64,000 bases of DNA from assembly GCF_905171765.1 (NCBI RefSeq), contig NC_053391.1:112006618-112070617 (forward strand), written 5' to 3'. The position numbers and the translations under genes are program-made. The notes under the pieces were generated by a model. The model searched no databases and was not told the DNA's origin. It saw only the letters and a list, made by a program, of their open reading frames with translations. The stretch is from Bufo bufo. Lineage: Eukaryota > Chordata > Amphibia > Anura > Bufonidae. How positions within the stretch are numbered: the stretch's first letter is position 1; each line of letters opens with the position of its first letter. Below are positions 34,344-45,002 of this stretch, in pieces.

Positions 34344-35558
34344 TCAGGAGGGTTTTGCCTCCCTGGTGGGTTTGCGGGGGCGTCTCGGATATTTACGAGA
34401 CGGCCCCCCCCAATCTCTGCGCCTAGACTGCTGCCCAGGACGACCTCCGCCCTTTTTTTCCTGTCTGGGGCGTCCCCGAAAGGGCTGCTGGGGGAGGCTC
34501 TTCCCTTTTTTATCGGAGAGCCCCTCCATTATTTTGTCCAATTCGGACCCGAATAACCTATCTGGTTCGAAGGGGAGCCCACAAAGGTTAAACTTGGATG
34601 CGTTATCCGCGATCCATGGTTTCAGCCAGAGTGGTCTGCGGGCAGCTGAAACTAGGGCCATAGTTTTGGCGGCCAGCTTCAGCTGCATCTGGGAGGAATC
34701 AACTAAACAGTCCATAGCCAGGTTGGCTGACTTGAAGGCTGCCAGGATGTCGTCTCTTGATACGCTCTGGTCCACATCCGTCTGGATTTGATTAAGCCTA
34801 GAGCGTAGATAAGTGGCTACCTCAGTGGCCGCAATGGAAGTAGATGCGGAGGCAGCGGCCCCTGCGTAACCCCTCCTAAGGGTGCACTCTGCCCTCCGGT
34901 CTAGAGGGTCCTGCAGGCTAGACCCATCGTCTGCAGGGACTAGAGTGCGCCGGGACAACTTGGCTATAGCCATGTCCACCTTGGGAACGGAACCCCACGA
35001 TTCCACCAAGGGTTTAGCCATCGGGTACATGAGTCTGAATTTTCTGGTAAGCACTGGACCCTTCTCAGGCTTTTTCCACTCTGTGCGCATCACAGAGAGG
35101 AGGGTCTCATCCGCTCTAAAGACACGCTGTGTCCGACCGGCGGGATCGGAGGACTCCCCCATGTCAACATCCTGGTCCCCCGACCTGATGGACTTGAGTA
35201 ACTTCTGCGTCTTTTCTGGAGGGAAAAAGCAAGAAGTAGATTCTTCTTCCTCAGAAGAAGAAGACCCCACTGAACAGGGGGTAGGTCTTTCGACCGGTGC
35301 GACCACCTCCATGGGAGTCTGAGAGGGACCTGGTAGCCTCTCATTAAGCAGCTGAACTACTCCCTTGATGGAATCATCCACGTATGTCTTGGTCCATTGG
35401 AACATCTCCTGCATCGTGGGTTCCGTGGATGCCGTGCGACAACTCTCACATCTGGAGTAAGGACAGCTGTCATCTAGGGGTGTGTTACATTTGTAACATG
35501 CCAAATGCTTCCTCTTGGCCCCAGCCTTCCGCTGATCCTGCTCCTTAGGGGAAGCCAT
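34344..35558 (-). CDS. DIRS Gag
   Basis: An open frame of about 404 codons. I choose MASPKEQDQRKAGAKRKHLA at 35558 over an upstream ATG seven codons earlier. A Cys cluster (CYKCNTPLDDSCPYSRCESC, about residues 22-41) could bind zinc. It is followed by a Ser/Glu-rich stretch and a central helical domain with SVMRTEWKKPEKGPVLTRKF, typical of DIRS Gag. The C-terminal tail is Arg/Gly/Pro-rich (GRPRQEKKGGGRPGQQSRRR), suited to binding nucleic acid. It lies just upstream of the RT frame. Confidence 0.88.
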   Translation of the reverse strand: MASPKEQDQRKAGAKRKHLACYKCNTPLDDSCPYSRCESCRTASTEPTMQEMFQWTKTYVDDSIKGVVQLLNERLPGPSQTPMEVVAPVERPTPCSVGSSSSEEEESTSCFFPPEKTQKLLKSIRSGDQDVDMGESSDPAGRTQRVFRADETLLSVMRTEWKKPEKGPVLTRKFRLMYPMAKPLVESWGSVPKVDMAIAKLSRRTLVPADDGSSLQDPLDRRAECTLRRGYAGAAASASTSIAATEVATYLRSRLNQIQTDVDQSVSRDDILAAFKSANLAMDCLVDSSQMQLKLAAKTMALVSAARRPLWLKPWIADNASKFNLCGLPFEPDRLFGSELDKIMEGLSDKKGKSLPQQPFRGRPRQEKKGGGRPGQQSRRRDWGGPSRKYPRRPRKPTREAKPS

Positions 35559-35962
35559 AGTCTGTAATGGAAGAAACAAAACAGGTCATAACACCTACAA
35601 TATCAGGAGGTGGAGAAAACCAGACCTTAAGGGGGCCCACCAGCACTAGAAGAAATAGAGCTGAAAGAAGAGGAAGTACAAAACCCAAGCAAAGCAATAC
35701 TGCAGGAATATCACAAAGCACAGGAGAGCTCTGGAGCTAACTTGTGAAAGCAACGCAACTGACTGATGGGCTCTGGGCGCTTAAAAGGAGAAAGCCCCGC
35801 CCAATGGGCGGGTTCCTGAAACGAGATCAGCACCACTCCCTTTTTTTTTTTCTTGTAGAAAAACCAGAGCCTATACTGGCTCTACCTATACGAAAATTGT
35901 CTCCCCAGACTAATCCTAAGTCCAGGATGTCCTTCTAGGGAGCCAGTTTAAAAGAAAGGTGA

Positions 35963-36044
35963 GTTTTATACATCACCGCAACGCTTCGGAAAACCGGAAG
36001 TGACGTAGCGCACCTAGGGCGCGTCACTTCCGGAAAATGGCGGC
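35963..36044 (-). promoter_or_regulatory. DIRS promoter: YY1, ETS/CRE palindrome, TATA
   Basis: On -, reading toward gag: GCCGCCATTTT (36044-36034, YY1-type), then an inverted pair CCGGAAGTGACG (36033-36022) and CGTCACTTCCGG (36005-35994), each an ETS plus CRE-like composite, then TGTATAAAAC (35972-35963, TATA). The order and spacing fit a polymerase II promoter about 400 bp upstream of the gag ATG. Function is inferred from motif wording only. Confidence 0.65.
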
Positions 36045-36291
36045 GCCCATAGCGCCGCACACATGCGGTAACGGAGGGACGGAGCACCGTCTACAGATGA
36101 TGAGAGAAGAGGGGAGGGGACGCCCCCCTCCCCGACGGTACCCCAGACCGAAATCGCCATGATCAGGCCTAAAATAAAGGCACTGAGATCCATAGAAAGC
36201 GAGCTAAGCTTAAGGAGGGGAAAAGAACCCCTAAGCAATCTTCAGCTCCCAGAGAGGGAGCGACACGCCAGTCCACCTGTCCAGAGGACAG

Positions 36292-36429
36292 AAAAAAACA
36301 CGGTGGGCTGGGGGGTGATCTCCTCCCTTTCAGGGAGCTGAAGATCGTTTATTGGTTCTTGGGCTCATTAAAATTCCGCCGGTCCTACCAGTCCACAGGG
36401 GCAGTTAACCCCCATCTGTGCTGCTGTTG
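36292..36429 (-). repeat. DIRS inverted terminal repeat, right
   Basis: Inverse partner of 31120-31252, reading AAAAACACGGTGGGCTGG at its inner edge and CTGTGCTGCTGTTG at its outer edge. The last bases to 36444 match the internal complementary region. Confidence 0.92.
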
Positions 36430-36624
36430 AGGACGTAAGGGAATGCTGTTGATTGATTCTTCCCTATCCTTTCCCTACACCTTGAATAATCTTTCCCTGC
36501 ACTTGTAAATCGTTTTTTTTTTTTAGCACAATGACATTTTTTCTATCACTGTCCCTCATGCCTGCAGACGTCTCTCCCTGCACTAAGTACACTGGCAAAT
36601 GGCAGAATCTAAGATGGCTGCCGC

Positions 36625-36632
36625 TATTTATA
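36625..36632 (-). promoter_or_regulatory. Conserved TATA box of second hAT copy
   Basis: TATAAATA on - within CCCTATAAATAGCGGC, matching the TATA box of the complete hAT at 5965-5972 together with neighbouring TTCTGCCATTT. It supports a shared hAT core promoter. Confidence 0.55.
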
Positions 36633-36654
36633 GGGCTGTGACATCACAGGGCTG

Positions 36655-36690
36655 TATTATTATTATTAATATTATTATTATTATTATTTC
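36655..36690. repeat. (ATT)n microsatellite
   Basis: An ATT run begins exactly where recognisable hAT leader sequence ends, so it could mark a retroelement tail or a deletion joint. Confidence 0.85.
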
Positions 36691-37102
36691 CATTTGGGTT
36701 CTGGGGCATATCCGAAAAAGAAGGCACACCAAACATCTGTATATAAAGGCAACAAAATGACTATATATAATATAATCAACTGCACAGTATAAAATTGATA
36801 ATACAAATAACAGAATCATATTCAAATAATTAAAGATGAGTGAATTGATTCTAAAATTCAGAAATTCAACCTAAATTTTTCAAAAAGTTCTAATTCTGAC
36901 AAATCAGAATTTGTGTGGTTCTATTTGGGAAAAGCAGAGGGGAGAGACCAAATTGGACCAGAATCTAATTGTCTAAAGAAAATATAACATCAAAAACAAA
37001 CAAAATGCAAAGACATATACACAATAATTAAGGCAAAATTAACAGAATAGAAGGAAACTAAAATATGAAAGAACATAACAATACAAAAATGCTAAAAAAA
37101 CT
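36691..37102. other. Spacer with one hAT-like terminus
   Basis: At about 36831 a degraded terminus TAAAGATGAGTGAATTG begins, followed by AATTCAGAAATTC-type inverted words. No partner end was found. Nothing else is recognised. Confidence 0.4.
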
Positions 37103-37208
37103 ATGGGGGAGATTTATCAAAACTGGTGTAAAGTGGAATTGGCTTAGTTGTCCATAGCAACCAATCAGATTCCACCTTTCATTTTCCAGAGTATCTGTCA
37201 AAAATGAA
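37103..37208. repeat. Half of a foldback MITE
   Basis: The sequence begins GGGGGAGATTTATCAAAACT and includes CATAGCAACCAATCAGATTC, wording I know from anuran foldback elements. The mirror arm is absent here, so it is a half copy. Confidence 0.5.
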
Positions 37209-37792
37209 AGTAAACCCAGACAGTATGAACCCTACTAACCAACAGAAAATGATAATTTTTTTTAATAAGTAGGACTACTATTCCCCACTAATGTCTTTTC
37301 TGGGGCAATTTTTTCTGGTAACAACAACCCATACCCCGCACCCTTCAACCGCCCCGCTCCCCGGCCCGAAGAAGCAATGTTTTGGTCAATACGCCATAGA
37401 AGAAAATGAGGGTGCTACTTCCTAATCAACTAGTTTTAGCATTCTTGTATCATACATTTTTCATTATTTTCATTTGAAGATTAAAGATGTATTGTTTACA
37501 CTCCTCTATAGCTCCTGTCAGAGATACTTGTGATGCTGAATGACCTTTTGATTTGAAAATTAGTGTAAACAATGAATACAATTCCTCATATTATATCTTT
37601 AGTGGCCAATCAGAAGATTGCTAGAACTGTCACACAAAGCAGGGTGGAGGTGGTATTCAGTGCAGATAAACCAAGGCACTAAACACAAGTGCATTTGTGA
37701 TTGAGGTAAAAGTTGAATTTCTTTATTATGCAAACTACATGACCATTTCTCCTAGTATGCTTAAACTTCTCCCCCATCACAAATATAGCATG
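37209..37792. other. Spacer, nothing recognised
   Basis: No gene, terminal repeat or array identified. Confidence 0.4.
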
Positions 37793-38330
37793 TCACAAAC
37801 GTACCTGTCCGGGCTCCAGCAGTGAGATGCCCAACTTTGTTACGAAAGATGCACAGCCTAGCCACGCCCTCTGGTGACGCAAGAGCCTCCTTAGCAACAG
37901 GATGCAATGCTCTTTGTCCCCAAAGTGGGTGTGTGCTGGAGAAGACTAGCAGTGGGCTTATGACTCAGCTGCTCTATTCCTGTGTGCTAGTGTTCTGACT
38001 ACTGGAGCGCCGAGTCATGACCTTTCAGGTTCTGATCCTGGGACTATGTCACTCGTTTTAGTACTGCATTGTTCATCTGGTTCTGACCAATTCACGTACA
38101 ACTATTCCTTTGTGTTGTTTTTTTCTGTTGGTGTTTGTCTCTGCACCTTAGTAGCATGTGGACCGTCAACTAGTTATGGTCTTGCTACCTAGGCTTGAAC
38201 TGCAAGAAGGTAGGGAAAGTGGGCTGGGTTCCAGGTCAGGGCTCACTGTCTGTATCTGTCTTTATCTACAAGTGCCATCACCAGTCATAACTGCTGATTG
38301 ATTTAATTTAATCATTTCAGCTACCACATT
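37793..38330 (+). repeat. Possible LTR fragment
   Basis: It starts TGTCACAAACG, has a moderately GC-rich, CT-rich interior and lacks coding frames, which resembles the Gypsy LTRs at 57303 and 60780 in style. No target duplication and no clear CA end were found, so this is a weak call. Confidence 0.25.
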
Positions 38331-38615
38331 TACTTTACTCCAGTGGTAGTGTGCTTTACACCACTTCCACCAGTGGAATACAGCGACAGCTGCAGCTTAA
38401 TGCTGAAGGAACTATGTTTAAGCTGACAGTAGATGGCGCTGTGTTAAGTATCACTGTTTATTCAAGTGCAGTTATTCTAGTGTATGTAATGTCTCTTTAT
38501 TTTTTGTATGTACTGTCTGGTGATGATGTAAATATTATCTCTGGTAGTCTCCATCTTGATGATGATGATGTTACAGTTAATGGTTGCTGTTTTTTTCTCA
38601 AGTAAAGTAAACCAG
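38331..38615. other. Spacer with short GAT repeat
   Basis: A (GAT)n stretch lies near 38560-38572. The open frame of 84 codons here has no recognisable motif. Confidence 0.4.
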
Positions 38616-39530
38616 CTCTTTTGTTCTCCCACAATGTCTAAGTACTGTTCATAAAAGCAAGCACTGCAACACAATCATCATCATAGTCATCATCGCCATC
38701 ATTCCCATAACTTTTATTAGACTGCACTATGTCATGGATTTCTTCCCCACCCTCATGATTCCCTCCTCTGTACTTTCCCTGAGTTCCACTACCAACACAG
38801 CGCCCCTATCCTCATGGCAACCCAAGCACTGACTGTTCTCACACAACTCATCAAAACGTTCTTGTGTATCTTCCATAGCTCCCGGAGTGTTGTTTCATCT
38901 TAGGAAAGAGAAGGCGCCCCACTAGAAGCAGCAGTAAAGATAGAGATGATGGAAATGAAAGGGCTTGTCTGGGGCTGCAAGGAGGAGCAGGAGGAAATGT
39001 TGAATACCAGCTCCAAGGCACATTGTTAGACTCAGAGGTAACATCATCCCTCTGTGACTGACATGATGAATGAGCCATACAGTGCACAATGTCATCCACT
39101 TCATCTGCAATGATAATCTGTTGCTTACCGGAAGCGAATCATGGCCTGCTACTACTGGCCCGATGGCTGATGGAGACTGTGTTGCTGCTTGTACTATTAC
39201 AGGCACATGTCTTTCATTTTCCATTACGCTGCCCATTGCCACTTTGTCATTTACCAGACATTTCATTTCGAAGTCTATTTAAGCAATGAGAAGTCACACT
39301 GTATTGCTGGAAAGAGTCCACCACAAAATAACAGTGAGTGATACACAACAACACGTCTGGTCATGTACAGTAGTCTGTGATGAGTGGAATTTTTGTAATA
39401 ACATTTTTAAAATAATTCTAAAAGAAGATGTGCAGTTGGATAGGGTCCACAACAATGCAAGTGACTGGTGTAAAACAAAACGTCAGGTACACTAGTCTGT
39501 GATGAATGTAATTTGTTGAACTATGTACAT
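38616..39530 (-). pseudogene. hAT N-terminal and leader remnant
   Basis: On - fragments read NDKVAMGSVMENERHVPVIV and then DEVDDIVHCMAHSSCQSQRD. This composition (short acidic, Ser/Gln-rich) is like the leader frames of the other hAT copies. Upstream (39286-39530) diverged tandem units of about 130 bp contain TGGATAGGGTCCACAAC and AGTCTGTGATGA, and one unit recurs at about 41003. I see no catalytic domain, so hAT origin is likely but not certain. Confidence 0.42.
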
Positions 39531-39535
39531 CTAGG

Positions 39536-40572
39536 GTCCAGACATCACCACCTTACTATCAAGAATCCCACAATGTCTATCTTCTATATCATCCTTCTTC
39601 TTCTTTTGCTTTCTAAAACTTAACATGGATAAAACAGAATCCATCATCTTTCCCCAATCTTGCTCAACCCCCCCAACAGACCTATCTATCACGATCAATG
39701 GCTGCACACTCTCCCCGATCAACCAATTCCGCTGCCTTGGAGTGACCTTGGATTCTGACCTTTCCTTCCGACCGCACATCCAAGCCCTTTCCACCACCTG
39801 CCGCCTCAAACTCAAAAACATCTCCCGTATCCGCGCTTTCCTAACTTTGAATCTGCAAAAATGCTTGTACATGCCCTCATCATCTCCCGCCTAGACTACT
39901 GCAACACTCTTCTCTGTGGCCTTCCATCTAGCACTCTCGCACCCCTCCAATCTATCCTCAACTCTGCTGCCTGACTAATCCACCTCTCACCCTATTACTT
40001 CTCTGCCTGTCCCCTCTGCCAATCCCTTTACTGGCTCCCCATTGCCCAGCGAATTCACTTCAAAGTACTAACAAATACATACAAGGCCGTCCATAACCTG
40101 TCCCCTCCCTACATCTCTGAGCTACTTTCCCGATACATCCCCACACGCACTCTCTGATATTCACAAGACCTCCTTCTCTCCTCTCCTCTTATTGCCTCTT
40201 CCCACAATTGACTCCAAGATTTCTCTCGTGCATCCCCTATATTCTGGAACTCGCTTCCCCAACATATCAGACTCTCACCTACAGTGGAATCCTTCAAAAG
40301 AAACCTGAAAACCCACCTCTTCAGACAAGCAGACAAGCTGCCTCTATACCGCCATGACCAACTTCACCCGCACCTACTGTGTCCTTCTCCCATACCATGT
40401 AGATTGTAAGCCCTCATGGGCAGGGCCCTCTCTCTTCTGTACCAGTTTGTAACTCGTCTTGTTTATGATAAGTGCAATTGTCTGTATTATGTACTGTATG
40501 TATACCTCTTTTCATATGTACAGTGCTATGGAATGAATGGCGCTTTAATAATTAATAATAATAATAATCTGG
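39536..40572 (+). mobile_element. CR1/L2-type LINE, 3' end
   Basis: The last part of a LINE ORF2 reads [47 protein letters not shown] and ILNSAA, then after a frame change YWLPIAQRIHFKVLT and YKAVHNLSPPYISELLS. These are conserved C-terminal words of CR1/L2 elements. It ends in GATTGTAAGCCCTCATGGGC, CAGTGCTATGGAATGAATGG and an AAT microsatellite tail (40546-40569). It is 5'-truncated and broken by stops. It splits the hAT remnant. Confidence 0.85.
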
Positions 40573-41030
40573 AACACTTAAGAAAAAAATGTGTAATTGA
40601 ACAACCTGTAGCACAAGTATTTGTTGACATGGACAGTGCAAAATACTTCCGATCTGTTTGGTAAACGTTAGAGTTGAGCGAACAAAAAATAGTTATCTGC
40701 GAAGTTCGGTTCTGAGGTACCAGTCGGAAGCAAGGCTGAGTTTGGTTTCAAGCTTTAAAGTAATTTTGCACTTTAAAAAATTAATAACCGAAGTTATTCA
40801 ACAAAGTCACGAATAACTAACTTCGGCTCATCGGAGCACAGACAATCTAGTACTAAACAGAGACGGATCTCTGTACAGTATTAATTTGAAGTTATGAGCA
40901 AAGCGACTTCGGATATAGCATCCAAAGCTTGCTTTGCTTATCTCTAGTAAACGTATTACTGATTGAAGAAATTTTGCAACAGTTTTTAAAAAAATACACG
41001 ATTGGATAGGGTCTGTAGCTTAATATACAG
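40573..41030 (-). repeat. hAT remnant leader, continued
   Basis: Sequence on both sides of a small MITE continues the leader-type units of 39286-39530, for example GATTGGATAGGGTCTGTAGC near 41000. No coding sequence. Confidence 0.35.
40669..40946. mobile_element. 278-bp hAT MITE, perfect target duplication
   Basis: It begins TAGAGTTGAGCGAAC and ends GCTTATCTCTA. The 8 bp GTAAACGT occur on both sides (40661-40668 and 40947-40954). The interior has inverted AACTTCGG/CCGAAGTT words and no coding sequence. Confidence 0.92.
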
Positions 41031-41032
41031 TA

Positions 41033-42082
41033 CACTCACCTAAAGAATTATTAGGAACACCATACTAATATGGTGTTGGACCCCCTTTTGCCTTCAGAAC
41101 TGCCTAATTCTACGTGGCATTGATTCAACAAGGTGCTGATAGCATTCTTTAGAAATGTTGGCCCATATTGATATTATAGCATCTTGCAGTTGATGGAGAT
41201 TTGAGGGATGCACATCCAGGGCATGAAGCTCCCGTTCCACCACATCCCAAAGATGCTCTATTGGGTTGAGATCTGGTGACTGTGGGGGCCATTTTAGTAC
41301 AGTGAACTCATTGTCATGTTCAAGAAACCAATTTGTAATGATTCGAGCTTTGTGACATGGTGCATTTTCCTGCTGGAAGTAGCCATCAGAGGATGGATAT
41401 ATGTTCTCATTCTGTTTACGCTAAATTCGGACTCTACCATTTGAATGTCTCAACAGAAATCGAGACTCATCAGACCAGGCAACATTTTTCCAGTCTTCAA
41501 CAGTCCAATTTTGGTGAGCTTGTGCAAATTGTAGCCTCTTTTTCCTATTTGTAGTGGAGATGAGTGGTACCCGGTGGGGTCTTCTGCTGTTGTAGCCTAT
41601 CCGCCTCAAGGTTGTGCGTGTTGTGGCTTCACAAATGCTTTGCTGCATACCTCGGTTGTAACGAGTGGTTATTTCAGTCAACGTTGCTCTTCTATCAGCT
41701 TAAATCAGTCGGCCCATTCTCCTCTGACCTCTAGCATCCACAAGGCATTTTTGCCCACAGGACTGCCGCATACTGGATGATTTTTCCCTTTTCACACCAT
41801 TCTTTGTAAACCCTAGAAATGGTTGTGCGTGAAAATCCTAGTAACTGAGCAGATTGTGAAATACTCAGACCGGCCCTTCTGGCACCAACAACCATGCCAC
41901 GCTCAAAATTGCTTAAATCACCTTTCTTTCCCATTCTGACATTCAGTTTGGAGTTCAGGAGATTGTCTTGACCAGGACCACACCCCTAAATGCATTGAAG
42001 CAACTGCCATGTGATTGGTTGACTAGATAATTGCATTAATGAGAAATAGAACAGGTGTTCCTAATAATTCTTTAGGTGAGTG
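41033..42082 (-). mobile_element. Tc1-like element, internally deleted
   Basis: The TIR CACTCACCTAAAGAATTATT starts at 41033 and is mirrored at 42063-42082; TA flanks both ends. At 1,050 bp it is shorter than the usual ~1.3-1.6 kb, and part of the transposase is missing. Confidence 0.92.
41072..41934 (-). pseudogene. Tc1 transposase remnant
   Basis: On - it starts MGKKGDLSNFERGMVVGARR with the first helix-turn-helix and continues after a frame change with STTNRKKRLQFAQAHQNWTV and AWSDESRFLLRHSNG (first catalytic D). It then jumps, near 41420-41400, to the end region QENAPCHKARIITNWF and SPDLNPIEHLWDVVEREL. The segment between is deleted. The second catalytic position reads E where Tc1 enzymes have D. 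It cannot be active. Confidence 0.88.
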
Positions 42083-42084
42083 TA

Positions 42085-42640
42085 TGTGCTGACTGCTGAC
42101 CTTGATACTGCAAAATGCATCTTGTTTGGTTTTATACACTCAATTGAAAAAAAAAGTTTTCAACACCTTTTTTTTTTTTTTAAAGTGCACTGCAAAGATG
42201 ATGCTTAAAAAGTCAAAAGCCAGTACATATGATTTTTTTTATATGTAAACTGGGCTGCTAGCTGGCTCCTGCACATAAAAAAGGAGTACTGTAGCTGTAA
42301 ATATTTATCCAATGCAAACAGAACCTCAATTAATGTGATTGGTTGAATGCAGCAAAGTAGCACAGCAAACAATACAACAATAAATAAACTGACCCTTGTC
42401 CCACATTTAGCGAAAATCTCTTTCTTTATCATTAAAATCAATTTATCTAACTATATCATTAAATTTCTGGACTCGGTAGTAAGTAGTGAGCTATTCCATA
42501 TGATTCGAGCTGGTAAAAGTTTTTGCCTACTGACATTGAATGTGGACATTACACAACTGTTTGCTTTATTTTTTGCACCTGTTTGCAATATGTGTGAATG
42601 AAACACCTGAAATCAATAATTTGAGGAAAGGTGTTCACAT
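42085..42640. other. AT-rich spacer, nothing recognised
   Basis: T runs near 42168 and open frames under 90 codons without motifs. No element ends were identified. Confidence 0.45.
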
Positions 42641-43332
42641 ATGTTCAAACATAAAGGGGGATTTATAATTCCTTCTATAGGTTTTTTGGCATTACAAAGT
42701 CGCAAAACTCTTGTTTTCCATATTTTTTAGTCGCAACTGCCATTTTTACGCCACCCTGTGCAGTTTCTGAAAAAAAGGAGGTGTGGCGAAGGTGGCATTG
42801 TGGTTGGGGCCATCAGCCCCTAAACATTCTTTTTTTTTACGCCAGAAACTGGAGTAAATAATGATTGAAATCTACAGCAGCTCCAAGCTGTCTCATGGAC
42901 TGGAACACAGACTGCCTGAGGAGTCATCTCATTTATGATAAGGCCTTCGTAGCACTCGCAGATCTTAATAAATGAGGATCAAAGTATGTGTCGACTAGCA
43001 TAAACTAATCAATAAGAATTTATTAAGCCCTGTACAATGGTTTTATGACACAAAAAGTCACACATTTAGGCAGTCACTATATTGCACAAAAATTATAAAT
43101 TTTTTGTCATTTTACACCTCCCTTGTCACTTTTGAAAAATGTGAGTTTAGGTAGGCAAATAGGTACACTGCATTTTTCTCAAATGTGACTCTCAAAAAGT
43201 TACAAATACTGGAGTAACATTTCTAGACAAAAGTGTTAAGTTTTTCTAACAACATAAGACTAAATTTGCGAGCAAATTATGGCAACGCAGACTCAAGCAA
43301 CGCTGATTTAAAGAAAATCACTCATTAGCTTT
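42641..43332. other. Spacer with possible foldback remnant
   Basis: GGGGGATTTATAATTCC near 42657 resembles ends of anuran foldback MITEs, but no mirrored end with a target duplication was found. Nothing else is recognised. Confidence 0.35.
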
Positions 43333-43336
43333 TTAA

Positions 43337-43766
43337 ATGGGTTGGCCGGGTTCAGAGCTGAACCTGGATCTAACCCCTGTTTCACTCATTCAGCATGAAT
43401 GAGTGGAGCATCGGAATATTTCATGCATTTTATTTACCTAGGGTGACGTACCGGGTCTCACTATGGATATGTTAGGCAGAGACTTCCACCTAGAAGTGAT
43501 CCCAGTGACGTCACTGGCACTAATGGGCTGTCTTTAGTGCTGCCCTAGAGCTATAGACTGCCCATTAGTGGTGGTGACTTCATCGGGATCACTGCTAGGT
43601 GGAGGCCTCCACCTAGCAGTGAGAATGTAAACAAAACAACCCTTGTTGTTTGCCGTTCAGTGCAGGGCAAGGGGGAGCACTGGAGCATGAAATGCTCCAC
43701 TCATTCATGCTGAATGAGTGAAGAAGGGGTTATGTACGGGTTCAGCTCTGAACCCTGACAACCCTT
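43337..43766. mobile_element. TTAA-flanked foldback element
   Basis: The left arm ATGGGTTGGCCGGGTTCAGA returns inverted at the right end (CAGCTCTGAACCCTGACAAC...). TTAA lies on both sides (43333-43336, 43767-43770). Further inverted pairs (CACTCATTCAGCATGAATGA near 43384 and 43716; CTAGGTGGAGGCCTCCACCTAG near 43590) make most of it foldable. Non-coding; piggyBac/Kolobok-type target. Confidence 0.82.
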
Positions 43767-43770
43767 TTAA

Positions 43771-44415
43771 GTAAATTAAAGGATGGTCTCTAACTTCTTC
43801 ACAGTACTGTGTTTAAGCATATTATGTATTCAGAAGTGATTTTGACACCAACACTTTGAAGCTACTGACATACTCATTATAATTATTCATTTAATTATGC
43901 ATTCATTATTAGTAAGAAATGTGGTTTGAACTGGTCTGTCTGTACTGTAATTAATGCTAATTTATCTGACAGCAGGCATGATGAGCAAATTAAAAGAAGC
44001 TGCATTTAGTCTATTAATGCATTTATACACATATAGATCATTTCTTTCTCCTGGATGAATGTCAATCAAAACCACTATGTTACGCTTTACTTGCAGAAAT
44101 AATTGAAAACACATTTTGTTGAAATGTAACATAAATTATTCAATTTCAAATCTTTCTTGCCCAAACAAAAAGAGACACTGGAAATTTTCTGTATCGCCAG
44201 AAGAGATATAGGTACAGTATATTGTATTGAAACATAGTTTTGACCACAAAAATCCAGGAATTTGTTGTCCTTGGATAGGAATGGAACTATAAAAAAGTAT
44301 TATTGGCAACTTAAAAAATACTTTTATATGTCTAATTTAGGGTAATTGACCTGGAGATGATTGGTAGGGGTGGTTTCTCTTTTCTTATGTTATGGTTATC
44401 TTGAATTTATTTTAT
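43771..44415. other. AT-rich spacer, nothing recognised
   Basis: No recognisable gene, array or element ends. Confidence 0.45.
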
Positions 44416-44422
44416 TTTTTAA

Positions 44423-44846
44423 CGTTATTATGTCACCAGTGACCTCTTAATCAAACTGTTTATATAGATAAATAGATGTGGTTCACCTGATTAAAATACT
44501 CTTTTTCTTTTTTTGATTTGAGGCTCATTTCCCAAGTTATGTTAGTTTTTTTTTTTAAATATGCATATTAGGCCTTTGGTGCAATTAGGGCATAATTGTT
44601 GTTGTTGTTGCACTCCATTTTTTGATCCACGTTAATCAAAGCAGTGTGGGAGGGGCTGGCTACAGAAAGGAGTGGAGCTTGGGTGCAACAAGAGCAATAG
44701 TGATGACTTCGTTGCCCCAAAGACCTAATTTGCATATTAAAAAAAAAGTATTAAAACTCGGGAGTGGAGCCTTGGATCAATATAATTTTTTATTCAGGTA
44801 AACCACAGCTATGTTTGACAGGGATGTTGCTGGTGACAGATTCCAT
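44423..44846. mobile_element. TTAA-flanked foldback element
   Basis: Arms of up to about 200 bp pair loosely: TATGTCACCAGTGACCTC at the left with GTTGCTGGTGACAGATTCC at the right, and ATATGCATATTAGGCCTTTG (about 44560) with CAAAGACCTAATTTGCATAT (about 44717). TTAA flanks are at 44419-44422 and 44847-44850. Non-coding. Confidence 0.72.
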
Positions 44847-45002
44847 TTAAAATCTGTCTCTGTAAGGTCAGAATCAACCAACTGGTAAATAATATATGAT
44901 GTATACTGTATATAGCTGTTTACACAGCAAACATGTGCTGCATTGGAACAGTGCCATATATTGTCACACTTAGAGGGATATTGTTACAAATAATGGACTA
45001 AA

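Larger units (their letters stand above)
31077..36444 (-). mobile_element. DIRS-type tyrosine-recombinase retrotransposon
   Basis: It has the DIRS architecture: Gag, then RT-RNase H-methyltransferase, then tyrosine recombinase on -, inverted terminal repeats (31120-31252 and 36292-36429), and an internal complementary region (31295-31370) that copies both outer termini. Outer edges are near AATCGTTAATTTC (31077) and GTAAGGGAAT (36444). No target duplication is seen, as expected for insertion by a recombinase through a circular intermediate. It sits in hAT leader sequence, which resumes as CTGTTGATTGATTC. Gag and RT are open; the recombinase has one frameshift. Confidence 0.95.
19253..36652 (-). 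mobile_element. Second hAT copy, reverse, split by insertions
   Basis: The 3' TIR TAGAGATGAGCAAATTG starts at 19253. The next ~730 bp of hAT sequence (19253-19568 and 21143-21534) matches, inverted, the last ~770 bp of the complete hAT (10300-11069). Further along on the same strand are a transposase fragment (22777-23195), leader-type arrays (30190-30900), a conserved leader block (30900-31076) continued after the DIRS (36445-36652), and the TATA box. The order agrees with one hAT on -, interrupted by a MITE, a CENP-L retrocopy, L1, kinase-like fragments and DIRS. That all parts come from one insertion is inference. The 5' TIR is missing. Confidence 0.62.

Noticed and set aside
34882..35322. 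146-codon open frame on + within DIRS
   Set aside because: It is the reverse shadow of the Gag gene; Gag on - has the recognisable motifs.
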